From positions 3,038,001 to 3,102,000 of the forward strand of contig NZ_CP034767.1 of assembly GCF_004005995.1 (NCBI RefSeq): a DNA stretch of 64,000 bases, given 5' to 3'. The DNA comes from Devosia sp. 1566. GTDB taxonomy: Bacteria > Pseudomonadota > Alphaproteobacteria > Rhizobiales > Devosiaceae. Shown here piece after piece: positions 9,927 to 19,152 of the stretch. The notes beneath the pieces were generated by a model. That model saw nothing but the letters and a program-made list of their open reading frames with translations. It had not been told where the DNA came from and did not search any database. A program made the position numbers and the translations under genes. How positions within the stretch are numbered: the first letter of the stretch is position 1; each line of letters begins with the position of its first letter.

Positions 9927-11390
9927 TTATTCGGCACGCGGCGGATAGGCTTCGTTGGTTTCCTCGCCATTGATCAGGCGCAGCGCGAATTGCAGTTGCG
10001 CATCCTCGGCCTTGTCCTGGGGCACATAGACCGAGGAGCCGACCGTGGTTTCTTCCTGGCCTTCGACGGTGATGTGACCAGCAAGGCCGGCTTCACCAAT
10101 GATCTCGTCGCGGCCCTGCAGTTCCTCGGGAACTACCTGGCGCACTTCGATATCGGGGGTGATGCCCAGCGCCTGGATGGAGCGGTTATTGGGCGTGTAG
10201 TAGCGAGCCGTGGTCAGCCGCATCGCGCCATCGGGCCCGAGCGAAATGATCGACTGCACCGAGCCCTTGCCGAAGGAGCGCGTCCCCACAAGGGTTGCAC
10301 GCTTATGGTCCTGCAGCGCACCGGCAACGATCTCGGAAGCCGAGGCCGAACCGCCATTGATCAGCACCACAAGCGGTACGTCGGCGATCTGGGCGTCCAG
10401 CGGATCAGGCTTGGCGTCGTAACGCGCGCTTTCCTGTGGCAGGCGACCACGGGTCATCACCACGGCACCCTGCTTGAGGAAGGCGTCGGCGACATAAACC
10501 GACTGATCGACGAGGCCACCTGGGTTGTTGCGCAGGTCAAGGATGATGCCCTTGGGCGCCACGCCATCGCGTTCGGCATAGATGTCCTTGATGGCATTTT
10601 CGATGCCGACAAAGGCCTGCTCGGAGAAGCGCGACAAGCGCACCACGCCGATATCGCCCTCGAGCGACCAGCGCACGGCCCGCATGGCGATCACGGCGCG
10701 GGTCAACTCGAACTCGAGCGGCTCGTCGATGCCTTCGCGCACCACGGTGATCTTGGTTGCGGTGCCGATCGGGCCGCGCATCTTGCCCACGGCTTCGTCA
10801 AGGCTGAGGCCCTGAACATCGGTGCCATCGATACGGACAATAAGGTCATTGGCCATGATGCCGGCCTGGGCCGCGGGCGTATCATCGATGGGGGACACCA
10901 CCTTGATCACGTCTTCTTCCATGGTGACTTCGATGCCCAGACCCCCGAACTCGCCCGAGGTATCCTCGCGCATCTCGTCATAATCGGCTGGCGGCAAATA
11001 GCCCGAATGGGGATCAAGCGAAGTCAGCATGCCCTGGATGGCGGCGCGGATCAGCTCCTGCTCATCGGGGGCATCGACATATTCAGAGCGGATGCGATCA
11101 AAGATCTCCCCGAAGAGATTGAGATCGGCATAAACCTCGAGCGGATCGCGCGGCGCGGCCTTTTGCTCTTCCGGCGTGGGCTCGGGCTCTTCCCCGCTGG
11201 GGGCAGGCTCGGCGTCTGGCGCCTGCTCAGGCGACTGATCGGGAGCGGGAACAGCGGGAGCCTCTTCAGCCGGGGCCGCGGGCGTTTGCTCGGCGGGGGG
11301 CGGCACCGGTGTTTCCTGCGCCTGAAGCGTCGAAGCAGGCAGCAGCAGCGCCAGCGTCAGGGCAGCGGCGCGATAGGTCGAAAGGCGCAT
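9927..11390 (-). CDS. ctpA: S41 family C-terminal processing peptidase
   Basis: This is a periplasmic serine protease that cleaves the C-termini of envelope proteins. The start at 11390 gives 487 residues: a signal peptide (RAAALTLALLLPASTLQA), a Pro/Glu/Ala-rich linker (about 25-75), an N-terminal helical region, a PDZ domain (about 130-215) and the S41 core. The Ser/Lys dyad is visible in GGSASASE and in SFGKGSVQ about 25 residues later. The ATG lies 5 nt after the stop of the EnvC-like gene. The pair probably acts together in cell-wall turnover. Confidence 0.93.
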   Translation of the reverse strand: MRLSTYRAAALTLALLLPASTLQAQETPVPPPAEQTPAAPAEEAPAVPAPDQSPEQAPDAEPAPSGEEPEPTPEEQKAAPRDPLEVYADLNLFGEIFDRIRSEYVDAPDEQELIRAAIQGMLTSLDPHSGYLPPADYDEMREDTSGEFGGLGIEVTMEEDVIKVVSPIDDTPAAQAGIMANDLIVRIDGTDVQGLSLDEAVGKMRGPIGTATKITVVREGIDEPLEFELTRAVIAMRAVRWSLEGDIGVVRLSRFSEQAFVGIENAIKDIYAERDGVAPKGIILDLRNNPGGLVDQSVYVADAFLKQGAVVMTRGRLPQESARYDAKPDPLDAQIADVPLVVLINGGSASASEIVAGALQDHKRATLVGTRSFGKGSVQSIISLGPDGAMRLTTARYYTPNNRSIQALGITPDIEVRQVVPEELQGRDEIIGEAGLAGHITVEGQEETTVGSSVYVPQDKAEDAQLQFALRLINGEETNEAYPPRAE

Positions 11391-11397
11391 GGGGGTT

Positions 11398-12870
11398 TCA
11401 TCCACTTTGTGTCGGGTTTGCCCACCAGCCGGTGGGATCGAGAGGTTCGCTGTTGTGTCGCAGTTCAATATAAAGCGTCGGCTGGGCGTTGCCAGCACTC
11501 GTGGTCACCGTTCGTCCAATTGTGCGTGATCCCATTGTGCCCACCGGCTCGCCCATCAGGACGAACTGGCCAATGGAAACGGTCACCGTTTCCAAACCTG
11601 CCAAGAGGATCGTATAGCCCTGCCCGCTATTGAGAATGACGATTTGGCCGTAATTGAGGTAGGGGCCGGTATAGAGCACCCAGCCATCGGCCGGCGCCAC
11701 CACCTGCGCTTCGGCCCGCGTCATCAGCGAAACGCCCTGCGAGATGCCGCCAAACCCGTCGCCCGCCCCGTAATCGACGACCTTGACCCCGTTGGCGGGC
11801 AAGGTCAGGAACCCCTTGGCACTGGCAAAAGGCACCGCCGGCTCGGTGCGGGCCGTGTTGGCAAGCGCGGTCTGGACCGCTTCGGGAGTCAGCACCGCAT
11901 CCTCTCCCTCGACCTGGGGTGGTGTCGGGCCTTCCTCGATGCGGGCCGAAAGCTGGTCGATCAGTTCGCGTAGCGTTGTCGCGCGGGCGGCCAGCGCCAT
12001 GGCTTCCTGTTCGGTCGCCTCAAGATCGGCCGACACAGCAGCAATGCCCTGGCTGCGCGCGGCAATCAGCGTCGCGATGCGCAATTGCTCTTCTTCGAGC
12101 ACGGAATAATTGGCGCGCAGCGCCGCTTCTTCGGCGAGCGCCGCTTCCTTGATCTTGGTGAGTTCCTGCAGATCAGCGGTGACCGCGTCGGCCTTGGCGC
12201 GCAACTGGGGCACGATCGCGGCGATGAGAATGGCCGATCGCGCGGAGCCCAGGGCATCGGCGGGATCGACGATCAGCGCGGGCGGCGGGTTGAGCGAGAT
12301 GCGTTCGAGTGCCGCCAGCACATTGGCCATTTCGGCATCGGCACCATCGAGCCGGCCGCGCACTTCGAGCTCCTGCACAATCAGGCCCGACAAGCGCTCC
12401 TCGATATCGGCCACTTCGATTTCGGCCAGCTTGACGCGCTGGGCTGCGGCGATGAGCGCGGCATTTTGCTGAGTGCGATCCCCCTGCATGGCGGCGATTT
12501 CGGCGCGCAACTCGTCGGCGCGCTCCTTGCTCATGGTGATCGAGGCTTCGAGCTTGGCGAGTTCGGCCTGAGTGGTCACCGGATCAGGAGGCAGCTCGGC
12601 AGGCGGCGGCGGCACGGCGGCGGGATCAACACCCAGCTCCGGCGTGGTTGGCGCGGCAGGAAGCGCCGCGTCGGGCGCAGCTGGGGGGACCGGCGGGGCT
12701 GCGCCGGGCGAAATATCGGTGGAGGCAGCCGGAGGGGCGTCGGTGGGCAGCGCCGGGGCAAGCTCGCCCTGGGGCGCCGGGCCCTGCGCCAGCAGCGACG
12801 GGGCCGGGGCCAGTGCTGCGGCGACAACTGCCAGCACCACACCCCATCTCGCGCCGGAGGAAACCGACAT
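11398..12870 (-). CDS. Murein hydrolase activator, EnvC-like, with degenerate M23 domain
   Basis: This 490-residue secreted protein has a signal peptide (1-29), a long Pro/Ala-rich linker (about 30-100), an extended coiled coil (about 100-320) and a C-terminal LytM/M23-like domain (about 365-485). All metal ligands of active M23 peptidases are replaced: HxGxD reads QGVS, YAHL reads LAGL and HLHFE reads TLYIE. That is the signature of EnvC-type activators, which switch on amidases during cell separation and do not cut peptidoglycan themselves. AGGAG lies 5 nt before the ATG. ctpA follows at once. Confidence 0.9.
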   Translation of the reverse strand: MSVSSGARWGVVLAVVAAALAPAPSLLAQGPAPQGELAPALPTDAPPAASTDISPGAAPPVPPAAPDAALPAAPTTPELGVDPAAVPPPPAELPPDPVTTQAELAKLEASITMSKERADELRAEIAAMQGDRTQQNAALIAAAQRVKLAEIEVADIEERLSGLIVQELEVRGRLDGADAEMANVLAALERISLNPPPALIVDPADALGSARSAILIAAIVPQLRAKADAVTADLQELTKIKEAALAEEAALRANYSVLEEEQLRIATLIAARSQGIAAVSADLEATEQEAMALAARATTLRELIDQLSARIEEGPTPPQVEGEDAVLTPEAVQTALANTARTEPAVPFASAKGFLTLPANGVKVVDYGAGDGFGGISQGVSLMTRAEAQVVAPADGWVLYTGPYLNYGQIVILNSGQGYTILLAGLETVTVSIGQFVLMGEPVGTMGSRTIGRTVTTSAGNAQPTLYIELRHNSEPLDPTGWWANPTQSG

Positions 12871-12971
12871 TGACTCTCCTAGCTCGCTTGCCCGTGGGGC
12901 GAATCACTTGGCTGCACCATAGCAAGCCCGACAAAAAACGCAGGTTAACACTGCTTAAGGAATAGCAGCGC

Positions 12972-13454
12972 TCAGTCGCCGCGGTGATAGGGGTGACCCA
13001 GCAGGATGGTGGTGACCCGATAAAGCTGCTCGGCCAGCATGATGCGCACCAATTGGTGCGGCCAGGTCAGGGGGGAAAAGCTCAGCACCAGATCGGCTGA
13101 TTTGACGAAATCGGGATCAAGGCCATCGGCGCCGCCCACCACAAAGCTGACGGCGGGGCGCCCCTCATCGCGCCAGCGCCCAACCAGGGCGGCAAAGGCT
13201 TCCGAGCCGATGGATTTGCCGCGCTCGTCCAGCGCAACCACGACGCCAGCGGGAATGGCGGCGCGGAGGGCGCGGGCTTCTTCGCTTTTGCGGGTGGCGG
13301 CGGCCGATGCGCGGGATTCTGTCAGCTCGGTCACGTCAAAGCCCGTCAGCGCCAGGGGCTTGCCGCTACCGACGGCGCGATCAAGATAACGGCTGACCAT
13401 TTCGCGCTCAGGCCCCGCCTTCATCCGCCCCACGGCGGCGATGCTCACGCGCAT
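12972..13454 (-). CDS. rlmH: 23S rRNA (pseudouridine1915-N3)-methyltransferase RlmH
   Basis: RlmH is a SPOUT-class enzyme that methylates pseudouridine 1915 in helix 69 of 23S rRNA on assembled ribosomes. The 160-residue protein has the SAM-binding knot loop VVGGADGLD and the conserved C-terminal end LLGHPYHRGD. It is separated from rsfS by 210 bp that hold two inverted-repeat structures. Confidence 0.95.
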   Translation of the reverse strand: MRVSIAAVGRMKAGPEREMVSRYLDRAVGSGKPLALTGFDVTELTESRASAAATRKSEEARALRAAIPAGVVVALDERGKSIGSEAFAALVGRWRDEGRPAVSFVVGGADGLDPDFVKSADLVLSFSPLTWPHQLVRIMLAEQLYRVTTILLGHPYHRGD

Positions 13455-13525
13455 GGGGCCATTCCGCCGGGCAAGCCGGGCAGATGCGAAGGAGCGAGCG
13501 GGGGAAGTGGCCGAGGCATAGAGAA

Positions 13526-13556
13526 GTCCATTGAGGCATTGGGGCGGTCAATGGAC
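13526..13556. repeat. Perfect 9-bp inverted repeat upstream of rlmH
   Basis: GTCCATTGA (13526-13534) and TCAATGGAC (13548-13556) are exact inverted copies around a 13-nt spacer. They lie 72 bp upstream of the rlmH start and can form a hairpin in an rsfS-rlmH transcript. No T-tract follows. Confidence 0.5.
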
Positions 13557-13594
13557 CAGTACCAAGGCGGGGTAATGGCAGCATGAAGGAGTTT

Positions 13595-13644
13595 CGCTCG
13601 GCCAGCGCTGGCCGAACTGGGCTGGCCGAGCGATCTCGGCCAGC
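13595..13644. repeat. Cluster of four inverted 9-mers (TCGGCCAGC)
   Basis: TCGGCCAGC occurs at 13598-13606 and 13636-13644, and its complement GCTGGCCGA at 13607-13615 and 13621-13629. The first two make a perfect 18-bp palindrome. CGCTCGGCCAG (13595) and CTGGCCGAGCG (to 13632) also pair over 11 bp. The cluster ends 20 bp after the rsfS stop on the - strand, so it may stabilise or end the rsfS message. It could instead be a small mobile palindrome. Confidence 0.55.
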
Positions 13645-13664
13645 ATGAGCGGGATTGGTCCGGC

Positions 13665-14057
13665 TTAGTGAGCGTCGGCCGCGAAATCGGCCTGCCACAT
13701 CTTTTCGATGTTGTAGAACTCGCGCACTTCGGGGCGGAAGATATGGACGATTACGTCCCCCGCATCCACCAGCACCCAGTCGCAATGGGGCAGACCCTCG
13801 ATGCGCGGCTTGCCATAGCCAGCTTCGCGCAGGGCAGTCACCAACTGGTCGGCCACGGCTCCGACATGGCGCTGGGAACGACCCGAGGTGACCACCATAT
13901 GGTCGGCCAGGGATGACTTGCCGGTAATATCGACGGCGATGGTTTCCTCGGCCTTGGCATCGTCAAGGCATTCCAGCACGACATCGATCAGCGCGCGCGT
14001 TGGCGCGGCTGGCGGCGTGGTCTGGGACGGGGAAAAGGTGTTGGGCAGCGTGGCCAT
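13665..14057 (-). CDS. rsfS: Ribosome silencing factor RsfS
   Basis: RsfS binds L14 on the 50S subunit and blocks subunit joining when nutrients are scarce. The family core DITGKSSLADHMVVTSGRS and the block around HCDWVLVDAGDVIVHIFRPE are present. The frame is open to an ATG at 14162, but the ATG at 14057 has GGGAGG 8 nt upstream and gives 130 residues, the normal size. nadD lies 182 bp upstream, as in many bacteria. Confidence 0.94.
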   Translation of the reverse strand: MATLPNTFSPSQTTPPAAPTRALIDVVLECLDDAKAEETIAVDITGKSSLADHMVVTSGRSQRHVGAVADQLVTALREAGYGKPRIEGLPHCDWVLVDAGDVIVHIFRPEVREFYNIEKMWQADFAADAH

Positions 14058-14239
14058 CAGCAATGGCCTCCCGCCCATGCTCGCAGGGCATGGGTCATGC
14101 GTTGGGTCAGCATCCTTGGTTGTTGATCGGAATGTGCACGCGTCTTTGCAAACGGCAAGCAATCGTTCCTGTTCTTGGGTGATCTATATCACACCGGCCT
14201 AATATGCGCTTTTGCAGCCCTGGGTGCAAGGTCGGGTGT

Positions 14240-14893
14240 TTATTTTGCCGTTTCACGCCCTCGCGCCCGCAGTTGCGAGGAAGAAAGCGTGGATTGCTTG
14301 CCGTGCAAATAAACCCAGGCCGGTGGCGGACGCAGGGCCAAAGTGCCTGCCTGGCTTTCGGGAATCCGGAAGGGCTGCAGCGCAAGGGCAGCGCGCGAAG
14401 CTGGCGCCACCCGATCGGCGCCGGGGCGCACATAAACGGCAATGGGCATGGTGGCGGCAATTTCCGTCCAGCGCTCCCAGCGATGGAACTGGGCGAGATT
14501 GTCGGCGCCCATGATCCAGACGAAGTGCCGATCCGGCAGGGTTCGGGACAAAAAGCGCACGGTCTGCCAGGAATAGGCAAAGCCGAGCGCCGCCTCAAAG
14601 CCGGTGACCCGGACGCGCGGATGAGCCAGCACCTCGCGGGCGGCTTCCACCCGGTCGCGGAGGGGCGCGAGTTCAGCATGGTTCTTGAGCGGATTGCCGG
14701 GGGTGACCAGCACCCAAAGCGCATCGAGCCGCAGCCGCACCAGCATCTGCTGCATCACGAGACGATGGCCGGCATGCACGGGATTGAAGCTGCCGCCGAA
14801 CAAACCAATGCGCATGCCGCGCGCGGAAGGCGGGATTTCGGTGACGCCGGCGATGCGGAGGGGCGGACGGTGGGTCAATCGACACCGCGCCAT
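14240..14893 (-). CDS. nadD: Nicotinate-nucleotide adenylyltransferase
   Basis: NadD makes deamido-NAD from nicotinate mononucleotide and ATP, the penultimate step of NAD synthesis. The nucleotidyltransferase motif GLFGGSFNPVHAGH lies at about 30-43 in the 217-residue form. The preceding IPPSARGMRIG segment resembles N-termini of rhizobial homologues, so the long form was kept. An ATG at 14815 (MRIGLFGG) is the alternative start. The upstream side meets a 96-bp palindromic repeat that separates it from proA. Confidence 0.92.
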   Translation of the reverse strand: MARCRLTHRPPLRIAGVTEIPPSARGMRIGLFGGSFNPVHAGHRLVMQQMLVRLRLDALWVLVTPGNPLKNHAELAPLRDRVEAAREVLAHPRVRVTGFEAALGFAYSWQTVRFLSRTLPDRHFVWIMGADNLAQFHRWERWTEIAATMPIAVYVRPGADRVAPASRAALALQPFRIPESQAGTLALRPPPAWVYLHGKQSTLSSSQLRARGRETAK

Positions 14894-14903
14894 GGGCCTG
14901 GGG

Positions 14904-14999
14904 CTCCCTCCCCCCTGAGGGGAGGGTTGGGGAGGGGGTGGTGCAGTGGATCACTGATGGACCCCCTCCCCCGGCCCCTCCCCTCAAGGGGGAGGGGAG
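14904..14999. repeat. Nested palindromic intergenic repeat, about 96 bp
   Basis: The outer arms CTCCCTCCCCCCTGAGGGGA... and ...CCCTCAAGGGGGAGGGGAG are near-perfect inverted copies. Inner arms GGGGAGGGGG and CCCCCTCCCCC pair again, and AGTG-GAT-CACT sits in the middle. The C/G-only arms and the TGAGGGGAGGG core look like the short palindromic repeats scattered between genes in many alphaproteobacterial genomes. It lies between the nadD start and the proA stop and could fold into a long hairpin in the proA transcript. Confidence 0.75.
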
Positions 15000-15035
15000 C
15001 AACAAGCTCCGAGGATGGTGCTAAGACCAGAAAGT

Positions 15036-16316
15036 TCACGGCCGCAGCTGGCCGTTGCCGCGGACGCGGTATTGAAAGCTTGTGAGTTGCTCGACGCCGA
15101 CCGGGCCGCGGGCATGCATCTTGCCCGTGGCGATGCCGATTTCGCCGCCAAAGCCGAACTCGCCGCCATCGGCGAACTGGGTGGAGGCATTGTGCATGAG
15201 GATGGCAGAATCGATGCTGTTGAAGAACAGCTCCACCGCCGCCGGGTCCTCGGCGATAACAGCTTCGGTGTGGTGGCTGGAATAATGCTCGATATGGGCG
15301 ATGGCCGCTTCGATGCTGTCCACCACCTTGACCGAGATGATGGCGTCCTCGTATTCGGTGCGCCAATCGCTCTCAGTGGCGGGCTTGGCGTCGGGGACCA
15401 GCGCGCAAACCGTTGCGTCGCCCCGGATTTCGCAGCCCGCCCCCTGCAGCGCGGCGATGATCGGGCGCAGATGGGTGTCCGCCACGTCGCGATGCACGAG
15501 GAGGGTTTCGGCGGCCCCGCAAATGCCGGTGCGACGCATCTTGGCGTTGAGGGTAATGGCGACGGCCTTTTCGAGATCGGCCGAGCGGTCGATATAAACG
15601 TGCACCAGGCCCTCGAGATGGGCAAATACCGGCACCCGGGCTTCCGCCTGCACGCGGGCAACGAGGGTCTTGCCGCCGCGGGGCACGATCACATCGATAT
15701 TGCCATCAAGGCCCGCAAGCATTTCGCCCACCGCAGCGCGGTCGGTGGTGGGCACCAGTTGGATGGCCTCGACCGGCAGGCCAGCGAGGTGCAGCCCGTC
15801 GAGGAGGCAATCCACGATCGCCTGGGAGGAGTAAAAGCTGTCCGAGCCACCGCGCAGGATGACGGCATTGCCGGCCTTGAGGCAGAGCGCGCCCGCATCG
15901 GCGGTGACATTGGGACGCGATTCAAAGATGACGCCAATCACGCCCAAAGGGGTGCGGACGCGCTGGATATGCAGGCCATTGGGCCGGTCCCATTCGGCAA
16001 TGACGCTGCCGACGGGATCGGGCAGTTCCGCAATGGTGCGCACAGCTTCGATCATGGCGTCGATGCGCGCATCGGTCAGCAGCAGGCGATCGAGAAAGGC
16101 CTTGGAGATGCCCTTGGCCTTGGCGGCTTCCATGTCGCGCCCATTGGCCTTGAGGATCTTGGCGCGATGGGCGTTGATGGCGCCCGCGGCGGTGAGGAGC
16201 GCGGTGCGCTTTTGCGCAGGCGTGGCGCTGGCCAGCACCCGGGCGGCGGCGCGGGCATTGCGGCCGAGCTCGGCCATGACGGCGGCGGTGTCGCCCTTAA
16301 CTTTAGCCAGGCTCAT
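15036..16316 (-). CDS. proA: Gamma-glutamyl phosphate reductase
   Basis: ProA reduces gamma-glutamyl phosphate to glutamate semialdehyde with NADPH, the second step of proline synthesis. The 426-residue protein has the aldehyde-dehydrogenase fold, with the nucleotide-binding [15 protein letters not shown] segment and the active-site cysteine region [22 protein letters not shown] lies 9 nt before the ATG. Its start overlaps the end of proB by 14 nt, which fits translational coupling of the two enzymes. Confidence 0.96.
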   Translation of the reverse strand: MSLAKVKGDTAAVMAELGRNARAAARVLASATPAQKRTALLTAAGAINAHRAKILKANGRDMEAAKAKGISKAFLDRLLLTDARIDAMIEAVRTIAELPDPVGSVIAEWDRPNGLHIQRVRTPLGVIGVIFESRPNVTADAGALCLKAGNAVILRGGSDSFYSSQAIVDCLLDGLHLAGLPVEAIQLVPTTDRAAVGEMLAGLDGNIDVIVPRGGKTLVARVQAEARVPVFAHLEGLVHVYIDRSADLEKAVAITLNAKMRRTGICGAAETLLVHRDVADTHLRPIIAALQGAGCEIRGDATVCALVPDAKPATESDWRTEYEDAIISVKVVDSIEAAIAHIEHYSSHHTEAVIAEDPAAVELFFNSIDSAILMHNASTQFADGGEFGFGGEIGIATGKMHARGPVGVEQLTSFQYRVRGNGQLRP

Positions 16317-17445
16317 TGACGGCTTCCTCCTTGGCGCCCACCAGCACGAGATTGTCGCGATGCACCAGCTCGGCCCGGTGGCCGATGCCGAGCAGTTCCA
16401 CCACGGTGTCGCTGCGTTTGCCCATCACCAGCCGGGCTTCGTCGCTGTCGAGCCCCGCAAGGCCGCGCGCGATCTCAACGCCAGCGGGATCGGTGACGGC
16501 AATGGCATCGCCGCGCTCAAAGCTGCCGCTGATCTTGGTCACGCCAATAGGAAGCAGCGAGCGGCCGGTGCGCAGCGCGCGCACGGCACCGGCATCCACC
16601 TGGAGCGTGCCCGCGACATGCAAGGTGCCCATGATCCAGCGCTTGCGCGCCTGGGCGCGGCTGTGGGCGGGGGCAAACAGGGTGTGGCGCGCGCCTTGCG
16701 CAAGGGCGCGCAGCGGATGGGGCTCTGTGCCCTTGGCGATGATCATGGCGGTGCCCGCCTGGGTCGCGATCTTGCCGGCTTCCACCTTGGTGGTCATGCC
16801 GCCGCGCGAAAGGTGGCTGGCGGCGCCCCCCGCCATGGCTTCGATGGCCGGCGTGATGCTGGGAACGACCGGCAGATGGGTGGCACTCGGGTCCTTGGCG
16901 GGGGGGGCGGTGTATAGCCCGTCGACATCGCTGAGGAGCACCAGGCACTCGGCCTCGATCATGGTGGCAACGCGCGCCGACAGGCGATCATTGTCGCCAT
17001 AGCGGATTTCGGCGGTGGCGACGCTGTCGTTTTCGTTGATGATCGGCACGGCCCCGAGGGTCAGCAGGGTCGTGACCGTGGTGCGGGCATTGAGATAATA
17101 GCGCCGCTCTTCGGTGATGTTGGGGGTGATGAGGATCTGGCCGGTGACGATGCCGTGCCGCCCGAGCGCTTCGGCCCAGGCCTGCGACAGGGCGATCTGG
17201 CCGGCGCTGGCGGCGGCCTGGGATTGCTCGAGGGTTAGAACCGGCGCTTCGAGGCCCAGCAGGCCCCGTCCCAGCGCAATAGCGCCCGAGGACACGATGA
17301 CGATCTCGGTGCCGGCAGATTTAAGCTCGGCGAGATCATTGGCGAGGCTCGCCAGCCACTCCGAGCGTAGTTGGCCGGATTTGTCGACCAATAGGGCCGA
17401 GCCGATCTTGACGGTGAGGCGCCTGAAGGGGGCAAGGGGGTTCAT
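16303..17445 (-). CDS. proB: Glutamate 5-kinase
   Basis: ProB phosphorylates glutamate and commits it to proline synthesis. The start at 17445 (GAGGG 9 nt upstream) gives 380 residues. An amino-acid-kinase domain carries KIGSALLVD at the N-terminus, then [12 protein letters not shown] and [20 protein letters not shown]-terminal PUA domain follows from about residue 285. It overlaps proA by 14 nt. obgE ends 102 bp upstream, across a REP-like palindrome. Confidence 0.96.
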   Translation of the reverse strand: MNPLAPFRRLTVKIGSALLVDKSGQLRSEWLASLANDLAELKSAGTEIVIVSSGAIALGRGLLGLEAPVLTLEQSQAAASAGQIALSQAWAEALGRHGIVTGQILITPNITEERRYYLNARTTVTTLLTLGAVPIINENDSVATAEIRYGDNDRLSARVATMIEAECLVLLSDVDGLYTAPPAKDPSATHLPVVPSITPAIEAMAGGAASHLSRGGMTTKVEAGKIATQAGTAMIIAKGTEPHPLRALAQGARHTLFAPAHSRAQARKRWIMGTLHVAGTLQVDAGAVRALRTGRSLLPIGVTKISGSFERGDAIAVTDPAGVEIARGLAGLDSDEARLVMGKRSDTVVELLGIGHRAELVHRDNLVLVGAKEEAVNEPG

Positions 17446-17454
17446 GGTGCGACG

Positions 17455-17502
17455 CCCTCGTGGTTCGAGGCTCGCCATGGGGCTCGCCCCTCACCATGAG
17501 GG
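17455..17502. repeat. REP-like imperfect palindrome between obgE and proB
   Basis: CCCTCGTGGTTCGAGG at the left and CCTCACCATGAGGG at the right are imperfect inverted copies around GCTCGCC half-sites. This resembles the short dispersed palindromes that read CCTCATGGTGAGG...CTCGAACCA and are common in Hyphomicrobiales. Membership in that group is an inference from memory. A small CCTCA-ACG-TGAGG palindrome at 21694-21706 has the same core. Confidence 0.5.
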
Positions 17503-17547
17503 CTACCGGAGCAACTCGCAAACACCAGCGCCCTCCTCACCGTCATT

Positions 17548-18591
17548 TTAGGGGGCCCAATGGGGTTCTGCCTTGCGCCGGGCGGCTTCCGCCTTGGCGG
17601 CCTTTTCTTCGTCTAGCACGCCGATGACGCGATAAAGCACGGTGTCGACGCCCTGCCCCGTCACGCCCGAGACCTGGAGCACCTCGGCTTGGCTCAGCTT
17701 TTTCAGGAGCTTGACCTTTTCCTTGAGGTCGCCGGGCTCGATCGCATCGACCTTGTTGAGCACGACGATTTCGGGTTTGTCGCCCAGCAGTTCGTCATAA
17801 GCGGCCAGTTCGGTGCGGATGGTCGTATAGGCGGTCTTGATGTCGTCCTGGGTGCCATCGATCAGATGGATCAGAACGCCACAGCGCTCGATGTGGCCAA
17901 GGAAGCGGTCACCGATCCCCGCCCCTTCACTGGCCCCTTCGATGAGGCCAGGAATATCGGCCAGAACGAAATCGCGCTCGCCGATCGAGACCACGCCGAG
18001 ATTGGGATGGAGCGTGGTGAAGGGGTAATCGGCAATCTTGGGCTTGGCGGCGGACACGGCCGCAAGGAAGGTGGACTTGCCGGCATTGGGCAAGCCCACG
18101 AGACCGGCATCGGCGATCAGCTTGAGGCGCAGCCAGATCCACTTTTCCGTGCCTTCCTGGCCCGGATTGGCGCGGCGGGGCGCCTGGTTGGACGAGGTCT
18201 TGAAATGGGCATTGCCAAAGCCGCCATTGCCGCCCGACAGCAGCACGACGCGCTGGCCAACCTCGGTCATGTCAGCGATGAGGGTCTCGTTGTCGTCTTC
18301 AAAGATCTGCGTGCCGACGGGAACGCGCAGGATCGTATCCTCGCCATCGGCGCCGGTGCGCTGCTTGCCCATGCCATGGGTGCCGGTCTTGGCCTTGAAA
18401 TGCTGCTGGTAGCGGTAATCGATCAGGGTGTTGAGTCCATCCACGCATTCGATGATCACATCGCCGCCGCGCCCGCCATTGCCACCATTGGGGCCGCCGA
18501 ATTCGACGAATTTCTCGCGCAGAAACGATACGGCGCCCGCGCCGCCATCGCCCGAGCGAACATAAACCTTGGCTTGATCAAGAAACTTCAT
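17548..18591 (-). CDS. obgE: GTPase Obg/CgtA, ribosome assembly
   Basis: Obg is an essential GTPase that binds the 50S subunit and monitors nucleotide state. The start at 18591 gives 347 residues. The glycine-rich Obg fold (1-158, with [14 protein letters not shown]) is followed by the G domain with P-loop GLPNAGKST at about 166-174, DIPGLIEGA as switch II and NKVD as G4. The C-terminal tail is short and Ala/Lys-rich. Its ATG overlaps the stop of the upstream acetyltransferase gene as ATGA, so the two are coupled. Confidence 0.96.
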   Translation of the reverse strand: MKFLDQAKVYVRSGDGGAGAVSFLREKFVEFGGPNGGNGGRGGDVIIECVDGLNTLIDYRYQQHFKAKTGTHGMGKQRTGADGEDTILRVPVGTQIFEDDNETLIADMTEVGQRVVLLSGGNGGFGNAHFKTSSNQAPRRANPGQEGTEKWIWLRLKLIADAGLVGLPNAGKSTFLAAVSAAKPKIADYPFTTLHPNLGVVSIGERDFVLADIPGLIEGASEGAGIGDRFLGHIERCGVLIHLIDGTQDDIKTAYTTIRTELAAYDELLGDKPEIVVLNKVDAIEPGDLKEKVKLLKKLSQAEVLQVSGVTGQGVDTVLYRVIGVLDEEKAAKAEAARRKAEPHWAP

Positions 18592-19124
18592 GGCTTGTGC
18601 GCCTTCCAGACGCCCTGCGTCAATTGAGTGTCGATATGCTCCACCTCGGCCTTGCGTGCAAGGCATAGGAGGCGGGAACGGCCAATCTCGGTAAAGCCGA
18701 GCTTGCGCTGGATCGCCAGCGAGGCCGCGTTGAAATGAAACACGCCCGAATACACGACCGGGGCGTTGGTTGCGGGGAAGAACCAGTCAAGGCTCGCCCG
18801 CACTGCCTCGGTCATGATGCCCTGCCCCCAAAAGGGGCGGCCGAGCCAGTACCCTATAATGGGGCCTTTAGGGCCAAGATGAAAGCCCACATGCCCCGCC
18901 AAACCAAATCCGGGCAGGTCGATGGAGAAATTGGTGTCCTCAAGCGGCATCACCGGACGGCGCGTGCGCAGCCAGGCCTTGGCATCGCTGACGCGATACG
19001 GGTATGGCACCCGCGCGAGATTACCCGACACCGCGAAATCGTTGAGATAGCGCGCAATCAACTCGGCGTCTTCAGGCACGGGCTGGCGCAGCGTAAAGCG
19101 CGCGGTTTGCAGAGTAAGGCTCAT
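18588..19124 (-). CDS. GNAT family N-acetyltransferase (RimJ/RimL-like), copy 2
   Basis: This 178-residue GNAT protein starts at the ATG at 19124 ([20 protein letters not shown]). The acetyl-CoA binding region [20 protein letters not shown] and the C-terminal [10 protein letters not shown] strand are typical of the RimJ/RimL branch, which modifies protein N-termini or small amines. The substrate is unknown. It closely resembles the next gene upstream, which suggests tandem duplication. Its stop overlaps the obgE start by 4 nt. Confidence 0.86.
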   Translation of the reverse strand: MSLTLQTARFTLRQPVPEDAELIARYLNDFAVSGNLARVPYPYRVSDAKAWLRTRRPVMPLEDTNFSIDLPGFGLAGHVGFHLGPKGPIIGYWLGRPFWGQGIMTEAVRASLDWFFPATNAPVVYSGVFHFNAASLAIQRKLGFTEIGRSRLLCLARKAEVEHIDTQLTQGVWKAHKP

Positions 19125-19152
19125 TCGGCCATGCCCGAAAAATGATCGTGCA

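Noticed and set aside
9990..11633. 547-codon frame antisense to ctpA
   Set aside because: It is opposite a protein with clear S41 motifs and has the Gly/His/Arg-rich composition of a shadow frame.
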